This document shows, piece after piece, positions 16,989 to 26,946 of a stretch of 64,000 bases of DNA. The stretch is from CAVPDA01 sp963702495 (GTDB lineage: Bacteria; Pseudomonadota; Gammaproteobacteria; Burkholderiales; Rhodocyclaceae). Below the pieces are notes generated by a model. The model was not told the DNA's origin and did not search any database. It was given only the letters and a program-made list of their open reading frames with translations. The stretch lies in assembly GCA_963702495.1 (NCBI GenBank), contig CAVPDA010000018.1, positions 124,001 through 188,000 of the forward strand. The letters are read 5' to 3'. The position numbers and the translations under genes are program-made. Position 1 is the stretch's first letter; each line of letters begins with the position of its first letter.

Positions 16989-17753
16989 TCAGCGGTCGCC
17001 GACACTGCTGCGCCAGCGCAGGGTCAGCGCGTCGAAGTCGGCGCGCAGCGCCGGACTGTCCAGGCGCGCAAGCAGAGCGCTGCCGTCCGTCAGCGCCGGC
17101 ATGACTCGCTCCCGGTAGGCTTTGAGCGTGGGCTGCTCCAGTCGTTCCACCACTTCCCGCGCGTCGGGCGAAGCGGGATCGATGCCGAATTTCGCCTCCG
17201 CTTCGAGTGACATCTCGCGCAGTTCCTGCTCCGAATACAGTTGCGGCAGCAGATTGGCGCTCATCATCCGCAGCGCCAGCGGCGCCGCCTGCTGGGCCGA
17301 CACCACCGCTCGCAGCAGCCGCGGATCGCCGAGCGCCGTCTCGATCTCTTCGAGCTGCTTTGCTGAAAACGAAGCCAGCACCTTGTTCAACCTGCGCCCC
17401 GGGTCCATCGTCGAATGCAGTTCGTAGGCCGGAACCATGCGCGCCACCGCCTCGCCGAACTCTCCCCGGAATTGCGGGAACAGCGTCTGCCAGCGCGGAT
17501 TGCGCGCGTTCCACTGGCCGTCGCCGGACGCCAGAGAAAGGAAGGCTCGGCGCGCCAGGAAATCCACCAGCGCGTCCGCCAGCGCCGCACTGTCCGGGAG
17601 GGCGTGGTGCTGCTCCTGCAGCGCACGGATCGCCGCCACCCGTTGGGTTTGCTGCGTCTCGTCGGCGTGACCTGGACCGCCGGCAGCAAGCAGCAGCGCG
17701 GCGAGGGCAATGCGCCATGCGGCGCCGATCCATAGCCTCACCCGCGACCGCAT
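16989..17753 (-). CDS. Exported protein of unknown function in the leucine cluster
   Basis: A 254-residue protein with a signal peptide (about residues 1-30, ALAALLLAAGGPGHA) and a mostly helical mature part. I do not recognise the family. Visible features: LVDFLARRAFLSLASGDGQW, a QWNARNPRWQ segment, and an acidic middle region. Its ATG overlaps the carboxylase alpha-subunit stop as TGATG, so it is translationally coupled to that gene. A periplasmic role in a cytosolic CoA pathway is unexpected, so it may simply ride in the operon. Confidence 0.75.
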   Translation of the reverse strand: MRSRVRLWIGAAWRIALAALLLAAGGPGHADETQQTQRVAAIRALQEQHHALPDSAALADALVDFLARRAFLSLASGDGQWNARNPRWQTLFPQFRGEFGEAVARMVPAYELHSTMDPGRRLNKVLASFSAKQLEEIETALGDPRLLRAVVSAQQAAPLALRMMSANLLPQLYSEQELREMSLEAEAKFGIDPASPDAREVVERLEQPTLKAYRERVMPALTDGSALLARLDSPALRADFDALTLRWRSSVGDR

Positions 17754-19770
17754 CAGGGCATCTCCGCTGCGACGAAATCCAGCAATTCGGCACCCTCGCT
17801 TACCTGGTCGCCGACGGTGAAGTGAAAAGCGCCGACCTTGCCCGCCGCCGGCGCACAGATGGTGTGCTCCATCTTCATCGCCTCCAGGATCAGCAAAGGC
17901 GCGCCTTTTTCTAGTGCGACGCCGACCTCGGCCAGCAGCGCGATGACCTTTCCGGGCATGGGCGCCGTCAGCCCGCCGTCGTGTCCTCCGCCTTCGCCGA
18001 CGTGGAACAGGGGATCGACCGCCGCCAGTTGATAACAGCGCCCGTCCAGGAAGACGTGGCGCTTTTCTCCGGCTGCGATGACGGTGGCGGACAACCGCCG
18101 CCCTCCCAATTCCGCGCGCAGTTCATCGTTCGCGCCGAATTCGCCACTCGCCATCGTAGTGTGCTCGCCGAAGTGATGTCGAAGCCGCGGCCGGCGTAGC
18201 CGACCGACAAGATGTTATCGCTGTCACCGGCGCGAAACTTCAGGCTGCGCCGTACCCTGCTGTTCAATCGCCAGCCGTCGCGCAGATGCCAGGGCGAGCG
18301 GGGGTCGGGATCGTTCGCGGCGTCCCGGCGTGACAGAAGGTCCTCCCGCAGCAATTCGGCAAGCGCGGCCAGGACGAAGGCATCGCTCGGCGGTTCGGCC
18401 GACTCCGGTAGCAGATAGCGACGCTCGCGCTCGATCAGGCCGGTGTCCAGATCCGCGCCAGCAAACGCCGGACATGCCGTAAGCCGCGACAGGAATTCGA
18501 CGTTGTTGGCCACGCCGACGATGCGGTACTGCGCTAGCGCCTGCAGCATGCGCGCGGCCGCCCGCTCCCGCGTCTCGTCCCAGACGACGAGCTTGGAGAT
18601 CATCGGGTCGTAGTGAGGGGTGATCTCGTCGCCCTCCTCCACCCCGGTGTCGATGCGCACATGCAGCGACTCCGCCGGCGGGGCCAGATGCACCAGCCGG
18701 CCGGTGGAAGGCAGGAAGCCCTTGTCCGGGTCTTCGGCATAGATGCGCGCCTCCAGGGCATGACCGCGAAGGACGATCTGCTCCTGGGCCAGGGGCAGCG
18801 GCCCACCCGCAGCCACGCGCAATTGCCATTCGACCAGGTCGAGTCCGGTGATCATCTCGGTCACCGGATGCTCCACCTGCAGCCGGGTGTTCATCTCCAT
18901 GAAATAAAAGCTGCCATCGGCGGCGAAATCCTGATCGGCGATGAACTCCACGGTGCCGGCGCCGACATAACCGACGGCGCGCGCGGCAGCGATGGCCGCC
19001 TGCGTCATCGCCGCGCGGTGCGCCGCCGTCATGCCGGGGGCAGGCGCCTCCTCCAGCACCTTCTGGTGGCGACGCTGCACCGAGCAATCGCGCTCGAACA
19101 GGTGCACCACATTGCCTTGGGTGTCGGCGAACACCTGAACCTCAATATGTCGCGGCCGCGAGAGGTATCTCTCGAGGATGACGCGGTCGTCGCCGAAGGC
19201 GGACGCGGCCTCGCGCCGGCATGACGCAAGAGAAGCCTCGAAGTCCTCGCCGCGCTCCACGACACGCATGCCCTTGCCGCCGCCGCCCGCCGAAGCCTTG
19301 ATCAGCACCGGAAACCCGATCTGCTGCGCCTGTGCCTTGAGGAAGGAAAGCTCCTGGCTTGCGCCATGGTAGCCCGGAACCAGCGGCACACCCGCCTGCT
19401 CCATCAGCTGCTTGGCGGCGGCCTTCGAACCCATGGCGCGAATCGCCGCCACGGGCGGACCGATGAACACGATGCCCGCCGCGGCGCAGGCTTGCGCGAA
19501 CTCCTCGTTCTCGGCGAGGAAGCCGTATCCCGGATGGATCGCCTGCGCCCCGCTTCGCCTCGCGGCATCGAGGATGCGCCCGATATTCAGGTACGAATCG
19601 CGCGCCGCCGCGCCGCCGATCGCCACCGCCTCGTCCGCCAGGCGGACATGGCGCGCTGCCGCGTCGGCCTCGGAGTAGACCGCAACGCTGCGGACGCCCA
19701 TGCGCCGGGCAGTCTTGAGAATGCGGCAGGCGATCTCGCCGCGGTTCGCGATCAGGATCTTCGAGAACAT
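17753..19770 (-). pseudogene. liuD: Methylcrotonyl-CoA carboxylase biotin subunit, frame broken near 18170
   Basis: Biotin carboxylase plus biotin carrier subunit that carboxylates 3-methylcrotonyl-CoA in leucine degradation. From ATG 19770: KILIANRGEIACRI, the ATP-grasp KASAGGGGKGMRVV, and FMEMNTRLQVEHPVTE. The C-terminal carrier domain has the biotinyl motif EAMKMEH. The reading frame shifts around 18165-18180: the first frame runs to a stop near 17968 as nonsense after GRGFD, and the second frame supplies the C terminus from HFGEHT onward to the TGA at 17753. Total span is 3n+2, i.e. one base missing. The N-terminal 500 residues and the carrier domain are both intact, which favours a sequence error or a very recent mutation. 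Confidence 0.9.
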
Positions 19771-19866
19771 CGGCGATTCTTCACCAATCGCGTAGGCGGA
19801 ACACAAGGCAGACGCCCGGTCTCTGTCGGCCAAGCCTTGCGTCGTCCCGCCGGTGCAAAAGACCGC

Positions 19867-20658
19867 TCATGAATTTCCCATCCAGTCCGGCTGGCGCTTC
19901 TCCAGAAATGCCGTCATGCCTTCCCGTCCCTCGTCGGAGGCACGCACGGCGACGATGCGGCGCACCGTGTCCTCGACCACATCCTCGTCGATCGGCCAAT
20001 TGGCGACGGCGCCGATCAGCGCCTTGCACTCGGCCTGGGCCTGCGGCCCGCCGGCCAGCAGCGCGTCCACGATTTCCCCCACCGCGTCATCGAGTCCTTC
20101 CTCGTCCGGCACGATCTCATGCAGCAGGCCGATGCGGTACGCCTCGGATGCCGAGAAGCGCTCGGCGCTGAGCATGTAGCGGCGCGTCTTGCGGCTGCCG
20201 ATGGCGGCGACGACATAGGGGCTGATGACGGCCGGAATCAACCCCAGCTTCACCTCGGTGAGAGCGAACTGGGCGTCGTAGGTGGCGATCGCGATGTCGC
20301 AGGCGGCGATCAGGCCGACACCGCCGCCGTAGGCGGCGCCCTGGACTCGGGCGACCGTGGGCTTGCCCAGTTCGTTCAGAGTGCGCAGCAGTTCCGCCAG
20401 GGCCATGGCGTCGCGATAATTCTCGGCCTCCGAATACTCGGCGGCGCGCTTCATCCAGTTGATGTCGGCACCGGCGCAAAAGCTGTTGCCGGTGCTCGAC
20501 AGCACCACCACCCGCACGCCCGAGTCGGCATCCATTCCCTGCAACACTGCCGTGAGATCGCCGATCAGCACGTCGTCGAAGGCGTTGTGGCGCTCGGCAC
20601 GGTTGAGCGTGATGATGCCGATGCCGGCGTCGATTTCGGTAAGTACGGTATCTGCCAT
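19867..20658 (-). CDS. liuC: Methylglutaconyl-CoA hydratase (enoyl-CoA hydratase family)
   Basis: A 263-residue crotonase-family protein that fits the methylglutaconyl-CoA hydratase step between the carboxylase and HMG-CoA lyase. Seen: FCAGADINWMKR (oxyanion-hole region), VQGAAYGGGVGLIAACDIAI, FALTEVKLGLIPAVISPYV. The ATG at 20658 follows GAAGGG by six bases; the ATG at 20664 is possible. Its position between the two carboxylase subunit genes supports the assignment over a generic enoyl-CoA hydratase. Confidence 0.88.
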   Translation of the reverse strand: MADTVLTEIDAGIGIITLNRAERHNAFDDVLIGDLTAVLQGMDADSGVRVVVLSSTGNSFCAGADINWMKRAAEYSEAENYRDAMALAELLRTLNELGKPTVARVQGAAYGGGVGLIAACDIAIATYDAQFALTEVKLGLIPAVISPYVVAAIGSRKTRRYMLSAERFSASEAYRIGLLHEIVPDEEGLDDAVGEIVDALLAGGPQAQAECKALIGAVANWPIDEDVVEDTVRRIVAVRASDEGREGMTAFLEKRQPDWMGNS

Positions 20659-20745
20659 GCACATCCCTTCGTTTCAAGTTGCTGCATCGTTGGGCAGGTC
20701 GGCTCCGCCGCGCCTGATCCGACCTGCCGGTCCGGTGCAGGGCAC

Positions 20746-22362
<1,617 letters not shown>

Positions 22363-22393
22363 GGCGCGCGGGCAGGGATGACTCGTCGGCGGC

Positions 22394-22993
22394 CTAGAAA
22401 CCGCCGGTTTCGAGCCATTTTTCGATCTGCGGCAGCCGGTCCGAACCCCAGAACGGCTCGTCATCGACGAAGAAGAAGGGGGAACCGAACACGCCGCGCG
22501 CCAGCGCCGCGTCGTTCTGCGCACGCAGCCTCTCCTTCAGCGCCGGATCCGCCAGCGCCTCCTGCAGGCCCGGGCGATCGATTCCCATCGAGCCGGCGAT
22601 GCCGAGCAGGTTGTCGGTGTTCGATATGTCGATGTCCTCGGCGAAGTAGGCGCGATAGACGGCGCGCGCGAAGTTTTTCGCCAGGGCCGGATCCCGATCG
22701 GCCAGCCAGAGGAAGGAACGGGCGGCATTCTGGGTGGCAAGGGGGAAGCGGCTGGGATACTTGAACGGGACACCGAGAAAGCGCGCCGAGCGCGCGAAGT
22801 CATGCTTCGAGTAGTCGCCCTTGATCGGGATCTCGCTCAGCGGCGCGCCGCCGGTGGCCCGGAACACGACGCCGAGCAGGATCGGACGCCATCTCACCTC
22901 TCGGCCATGACGCGCGGCGATGGCGTCGATCTTCTCCGCCCCCAGATAGCCGTAGGGCGAGGAAAAGTCGAAATAGAAGTCTATGGGCGTCAT
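22394..22993 (-). CDS. 2-hydroxychromene-2-carboxylate isomerase-like (DsbA fold)
   Basis: A 199-residue DsbA-fold, glutathione-dependent isomerase-family protein (HCCA isomerase, NahD-like). Seen: FYFDFSSPYGYLGAEKI with the serine that takes the place of the catalytic cysteine, RWRPILLGVVF, and the cis-Pro region FGSPFFFVDDEPFWGSDRL. In naphthalene pathways it isomerises HCCA, but here it is inside a leucine-degradation cluster, so the substrate is unknown. Close homologues in such operons are common in beta- and gammaproteobacteria. Confidence 0.88.
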   Translation of the reverse strand: MTPIDFYFDFSSPYGYLGAEKIDAIAARHGREVRWRPILLGVVFRATGGAPLSEIPIKGDYSKHDFARSARFLGVPFKYPSRFPLATQNAARSFLWLADRDPALAKNFARAVYRAYFAEDIDISNTDNLLGIAGSMGIDRPGLQEALADPALKERLRAQNDAALARGVFGSPFFFVDDEPFWGSDRLPQIEKWLETGGF

Positions 22994-23085
22994 GCACTGC
23001 CTCGTTCACGCATCGTCTGCGAGGGCGCCAGGGAGAGTGCGCAAGAGATTACCTGTTTTCGCGCTCCTTGCCAGCTTTGCATGCG

Positions 23086-24225
23086 CTAGCCTCCGCCTGC
23101 CAGCGCGCGCCCGATCACCAGCCTCTGGATGTCGCTCGCGCCTTCGTAGATCTGCGTCACGCGCACGTCGCGGTAGATGCGTTCGACCGGGAAATCCGCT
23201 ACGTAGCCGTAGCCGCCGTGGATCTGGATGGCATCGGAACAGACCTGCTCCGCCATTTCCGAGGCGAACAGCTTCGCCATCGACGCTTCCTTCAGGCAGG
23301 GTCTGCCGGCGTCGCGCAGGCTCGCCGCGTGCAGCACCAGTTGACGCGCCGCCTCGATGCGAGTGGCCATGTCGGCGAGGCGGAAGTTCACCGCCTGATG
23401 CTCGATGATGGGCTTGCCGAAGGCCTCGCGCTCCTTCGCGTAGCGCAGTGCCGCCTCCAGCGCGGCGCGCGCCATGCCGACCGACTGGGCGGCGATGCCG
23501 ATGCGGCCGGCTTCGAGATTGGCGAGCGCGATGCGGTAGCCCTCGCCCTCCCGCCCGAGCAGATTCGCGGCCGGAACGCGGCAGTTCTCGAACACGATCT
23601 GCGCCGTGTCGGACGCGTGCTGGCCCATCTTGTCCTCGATGCGCGCGACGAGGAATCCCGGCGTGTCGGTGGGGACGATGAAAGCCGAGATGCCCTTCTT
23701 CCCCGCCTGCCGGTCGGTCACGGCGAACACCACCGCGACCTGCGCGTTGCGGCCCGAGGTGATGAACTGCTTCACGCCGTTGAGCACCCAATCGCCGTCG
23801 GAGCGGGAGGCGGTGGTGCGAATGGCGGCGGCGTCGGAGCCGACATGGGGCTCGGTGAGACAGAAGCAGCCCAGCCATTCGCCGCTCGCCAGCGGCTTGA
23901 GGCAGCGCTCCTTCTGCACCGCATCGCCGAAGGCCAGGATCGGCCCGCAAACCACGGAGTTCTGCACGCTGATGATGGTGGAGGTGGCGCCGTCACCGGC
24001 GGCGATCTCCTCCAAGGCCAGGGCGAGGGAGACATAGTCGAGGCCGGCGCCGCCGTATTCCTCCGGCACCGTCATGCCAAAGGCGCCCAGCTGCGCCAAT
24101 TCGCGCAAGGCCTCGCGCGGAAAGGTGGAGTTCCGGTCCCACTCGGCGGCGAAGGGCGCGAGCCGCTCGCGCGCGAACTCGCGCATGGTGTCGCGGATCA
24201 TCGTCTGCTGCTCGTCGAGAATCAT
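23086..24225 (-). CDS. Acyl-CoA dehydrogenase
   Basis: A 379-residue FAD-dependent short/medium-chain acyl-CoA dehydrogenase. Seen: MTVPEEYGGAGLDYVSLALA, CFCLTEPHVGSDAAAI, QFITSGRNAQV, and the C-terminal QIHGGYGYVADFPVERIYRD signature with YEGASDIQRLVI. The catalytic base is expected at the Glu of YEGAS. It is a second dehydrogenase besides isovaleryl-CoA dehydrogenase in this cluster, and could act on a branched or short-chain CoA ester. Divided from the 24284 gene by 58 bp. Confidence 0.92.
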   Translation of the reverse strand: MILDEQQTMIRDTMREFARERLAPFAAEWDRNSTFPREALRELAQLGAFGMTVPEEYGGAGLDYVSLALALEEIAAGDGATSTIISVQNSVVCGPILAFGDAVQKERCLKPLASGEWLGCFCLTEPHVGSDAAAIRTTASRSDGDWVLNGVKQFITSGRNAQVAVVFAVTDRQAGKKGISAFIVPTDTPGFLVARIEDKMGQHASDTAQIVFENCRVPAANLLGREGEGYRIALANLEAGRIGIAAQSVGMARAALEAALRYAKEREAFGKPIIEHQAVNFRLADMATRIEAARQLVLHAASLRDAGRPCLKEASMAKLFASEMAEQVCSDAIQIHGGYGYVADFPVERIYRDVRVTQIYEGASDIQRLVIGRALAGGG

Positions 24226-24283
24226 GCCGGCTCCTTCGCCGCCAGATTGCGTCTTTTTCCTGCGCCGCGACGAGCGTGGACGC

Positions 24284-24652
24284 TCACGGCTCGACGAACT
24301 GCGCCCGCAGCACGCGCCATTCCTGGGGCCCGAAGTCGGTGCGTGAGCAACCGAGTTTTTCCGCCTCCGCGCCGGGGGCGAGATCGGAGCGGGAACGGTC
24401 GCCGGTCAGCCGGCCCATGTGGTAGCGCTCCAGCCATACGCGTAGCGGCCGCGAGGCATGGCGGTTGCGCACCAGGATCATCCGCCCCTCGCGCATGACG
24501 CAGTTGGCTTCGTCATCCTCGATGAACTCGACATAGCTCTGGGCGTCTTCGACGGTCCCGCCAGCGCGCGCCGGCGCCGCCGCCGCTGCGACACCGAGGA
24601 CGACGATAGCCCAGAGCATCGGCGCCCCCGCTGCCGATCGGCCGGCCGGCAT
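24284..24652 (-). CDS. Small exported protein of unknown function
   Basis: A 122-residue protein with a signal peptide (hydrophobic LWAIVVLGVAAAAAP, then ARAGG) and a mature part with two cysteines (ANCVMREG, LGCSRTD), perhaps disulfide-linked. ATG 24652 overlaps the upstream stop as TGATG, so it is coupled; a second ATG at 24619 would also leave a signal peptide. I do not recognise the family. Context: inside the leucine cluster. Confidence 0.7.
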   Translation of the reverse strand: MPAGRSAAGAPMLWAIVVLGVAAAAAPARAGGTVEDAQSYVEFIEDDEANCVMREGRMILVRNRHASRPLRVWLERYHMGRLTGDRSRSDLAPGAEAEKLGCSRTDFGPQEWRVLRAQFVEP

Positions 24653-25008
24653 CAGAATGCGAAATGGGCGGCGCCGCGGACGATCTTGCCGTCGGCGCCG
24701 AACTCCAGCACCTGAGCTGCAAGGCGACCGTTCATGGTGCGGAACAGAACCACAACGCTGGACACGCCGGTCAGCACTTCCACCAGTTCGAAGCGCGACG
24801 CCGGCACGCGGATCAGGGTCTGCGTCCAGTATTCGCCTACCGCCTCACGTCCCTTGATGGTGCCGGAGATATCGGCGCCCGAGTCCGCCACCAACGGCGA
24901 ACTCATCTCGAAGCTCTCCGCGCAGCGGGACAGCAGCCGTTTCACGTCGTGCGCGTTCCAGGCGGCGATCCACTGCTCGCCAAAATCCCTGGCCTGTTCA
25001 GGCGTCAT
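24652..25008 (-). CDS. SnoaL/NTF2-like protein
   Basis: A 118-residue cone-fold (NTF2/SnoaL-like) protein. Seen: the N-terminal helix QWIAAWNAHDVKRLLSRC followed by a strand with FEMSSPLV, GREAVGEYW, and the terminal strands SSVVVLFRT and AAQVLEFGADGKIVRGAAHF. Such domains bind small hydrophobic ligands or act as hydratases/isomerases; the substrate is not evident. Starts 28 bp after the thiolase stop. Confidence 0.82.
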   Translation of the reverse strand: MTPEQARDFGEQWIAAWNAHDVKRLLSRCAESFEMSSPLVADSGADISGTIKGREAVGEYWTQTLIRVPASRFELVEVLTGVSSVVVLFRTMNGRLAAQVLEFGADGKIVRGAAHFAF

Positions 25009-25035
25009 GTTTGTTCTCCCAAAGAGAAGAAAAGG

Positions 25036-26235
25036 TCATGCCAGTTCGAGTCCGATGGCGGTGGCCTCGCCGCCGCCTATGCACAGGCTCGCCACGCCGC
25101 GCCGCAGGCCGTATTTCCTCAGCGCGCCGATGAGCGTGACGATGATGCGCGCGCCGGAACAGCCGATGGGGTGGCCGAGGGCGCAGGCGCCGCCGTGCAC
25201 GTTGACCTTGTCGTGGGGCAGGTCGAGTTCCTTCATCGCCGCCATCGTCACCACGGCAAAGGCCTCGTTGATCTCGAACAGATCCACGTCCCGCGCCTGC
25301 CAGCCGAGGCGGGCGAAAAGCTTCTGCATCGAGCCCACCGGCGCCGTCGTAAACAGGGCCGGTTGCTGGGCATGAGCGGCGTGGCCGAGGACGGTGGCCA
25401 GAGGCGTGACGCCCAGTCTCTCGGCGGTAGAGCGGCGCATCAGCACCAACGCCGCGGCACCGTCGGAGATGGAACTGGAGTTCGCAGCGGTGACGGTACC
25501 GTCCTTCCTGAACGCCGGCTTCAGGGTCGGGATCTTGTCGAGATTGGCGGTGAAGGGCTGCTCGTCCTTGTCCACCACCCGTTCGCCTTTCCTTCCGGTT
25601 AACGCGACCGGGGCGCTTTCCCAGGCGAAGGTGCCGTCGCTGTTGGCGGTCCGGGCCCGTTCGAGTGAAGTTAGGGCGAAGCGGTCCTGCTGCGCGCGCG
25701 AGAAACCGTAACTGCGGGCGCAGTCCTCGGCGAAAGTGCCCATGAGGCGGCGGCCGCCTGTTTCATCCTTCTCGTAGGCGTCCTCCAGTCCGTCGAAGAA
25801 CATATGGTCGATCAGCGCGCCGTGACCCAGCCGGTAGCCGGCGCGTGCCTTCGGCAGCAGATAGGGGGCGCTGCTCATCGATTCCATGCCGCCGGCGACG
25901 ATGATGTCGTTGCTGCCGGCGAGCAGCAGATCGTGGGCGAGCATCGTCGCCTTCATCGCCGAGCCGCATACCTTGTGGACCGTCGTGCAGCCGGCCGACA
26001 AGGGAAGCCCCGCGCCGAGCGACGCCTGGCGCGCCGGCGCCTGTCCCACGCCGGCCTGGAGCACGCAGCCGAACAGCACCTCCTGCACCTGCTGCGGATC
26101 GATGCCTGCCCGCTCGACGGCGGCGCGCATGGCAACCGCGCCGAGTTGCGGCGCCGCCAGGGAGGCGAAATCACCCATAAAGCCGCCGATCGGCGTGCGC
26201 GCGGCGGAGACAATGACAACAGGATCAGAGGTCAC
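25036..26235 (-). CDS. Acetyl-CoA C-acetyltransferase (thiolase)
   Basis: A 399-residue degradative/biosynthetic thiolase. Seen: VVIVSAARTPIGGFMG, TTVHKVCGSAMKAT with the nucleophilic cysteine, GGMESMSSAPY, NEAFAVV, and the C-terminal HGGACALGHPIGCSGARI. It would interconvert acetoacetyl-CoA and two acetyl-CoA, dealing with the acetoacetate arm of leucine breakdown or feeding PHB synthesis with phaC downstream. No 3-ketoacid CoA-transferase gene was found in the window, so how acetoacetate is activated is open. Confidence 0.94.
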   Translation of the reverse strand: MTSDPVVIVSAARTPIGGFMGDFASLAAPQLGAVAMRAAVERAGIDPQQVQEVLFGCVLQAGVGQAPARQASLGAGLPLSAGCTTVHKVCGSAMKATMLAHDLLLAGSNDIIVAGGMESMSSAPYLLPKARAGYRLGHGALIDHMFFDGLEDAYEKDETGGRRLMGTFAEDCARSYGFSRAQQDRFALTSLERARTANSDGTFAWESAPVALTGRKGERVVDKDEQPFTANLDKIPTLKPAFRKDGTVTAANSSSISDGAAALVLMRRSTAERLGVTPLATVLGHAAHAQQPALFTTAPVGSMQKLFARLGWQARDVDLFEINEAFAVVTMAAMKELDLPHDKVNVHGGACALGHPIGCSGARIIVTLIGALRKYGLRRGVASLCIGGGEATAIGLELA

Positions 26236-26291
26236 GGCTCACTCCTTTGCTCTGGGCAGGCTCGTCATGTCGTTGCGGCGCGCGGTGCGCC

Positions 26292-26936
26292 CTACATGCC
26301 GAGGCCGTCGAGGGCCTGCTGGTAACGTTCGTTCAACTCGCTGTCGCGGTCCACGGTAAGACCGAGATCGCGCAACAGCCCGTCGCCCACGTCGTAGACC
26401 CAACTGTGGACGGCCAGCGGCTGACCGCGCCCCCAGGCGTCCTGCACCACGGTGGTCTGACACACGTTGAGCGCCTGCTCCAGCACATTGAGTTCGCACA
26501 ACCGGTCGTGGCGCGTATCCCTGGGCATGCGGTGGAGCAGGGTGGCGTACTTGACATGCACGTCCTGCACGTGGCGCAGCCAGTTGTCGGCAAGACCGAC
26601 CCGGCGGCGCTCCATGGCCACGCGCACGCCGCTGCAGCCGTAATGCCCGCACACGATGATATGCCCCACGCGCAGGACGTCAACGGCGAATTCCATCACC
26701 GAGAGGCAGTTGAGGTCCGTGTGCACCACCATGTTGGCGATGTTGCGATGGACGAACACCTCGCCCGGAGCCAGGCCGGTGATCTGGTTCGCCGGCACCC
26801 GCGAGTCGGAACAGCCGATCCAGAGATACTGTGGCGCCTGCTGCTGCGCCAGGCGGGCGAAGAATTCAGGATCCTGCGCCTTCACCGCCGCTGCCCAGGC
26901 GCGGTTGCTTTCCAGGAGATGGGTCAGGTCAGGCAT
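26292..26936 (-). CDS. can: Beta-class carbonic anhydrase
   Basis: A 214-residue beta-carbonic anhydrase. Seen: the zinc ligands in GCSDSRVPAN (Cys) and HYGCSGVRVAM (His, Cys), and the dimer/active-site region NIANMVVHTD. It makes bicarbonate, the co-substrate of the biotin-dependent carboxylase two genes further down the cluster. It begins 10 bp after the isovaleryl-CoA dehydrogenase stop. A supporting role for methylcrotonyl-CoA carboxylase is inferred from position. Confidence 0.95.
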   Translation of the reverse strand: MPDLTHLLESNRAWAAAVKAQDPEFFARLAQQQAPQYLWIGCSDSRVPANQITGLAPGEVFVHRNIANMVVHTDLNCLSVMEFAVDVLRVGHIIVCGHYGCSGVRVAMERRRVGLADNWLRHVQDVHVKYATLLHRMPRDTRHDRLCELNVLEQALNVCQTTVVQDAWGRGQPLAVHSWVYDVGDGLLRDLGLTVDRDSELNERYQQALDGLGM

Positions 26937-26946
26937 TTCGAAAGGG

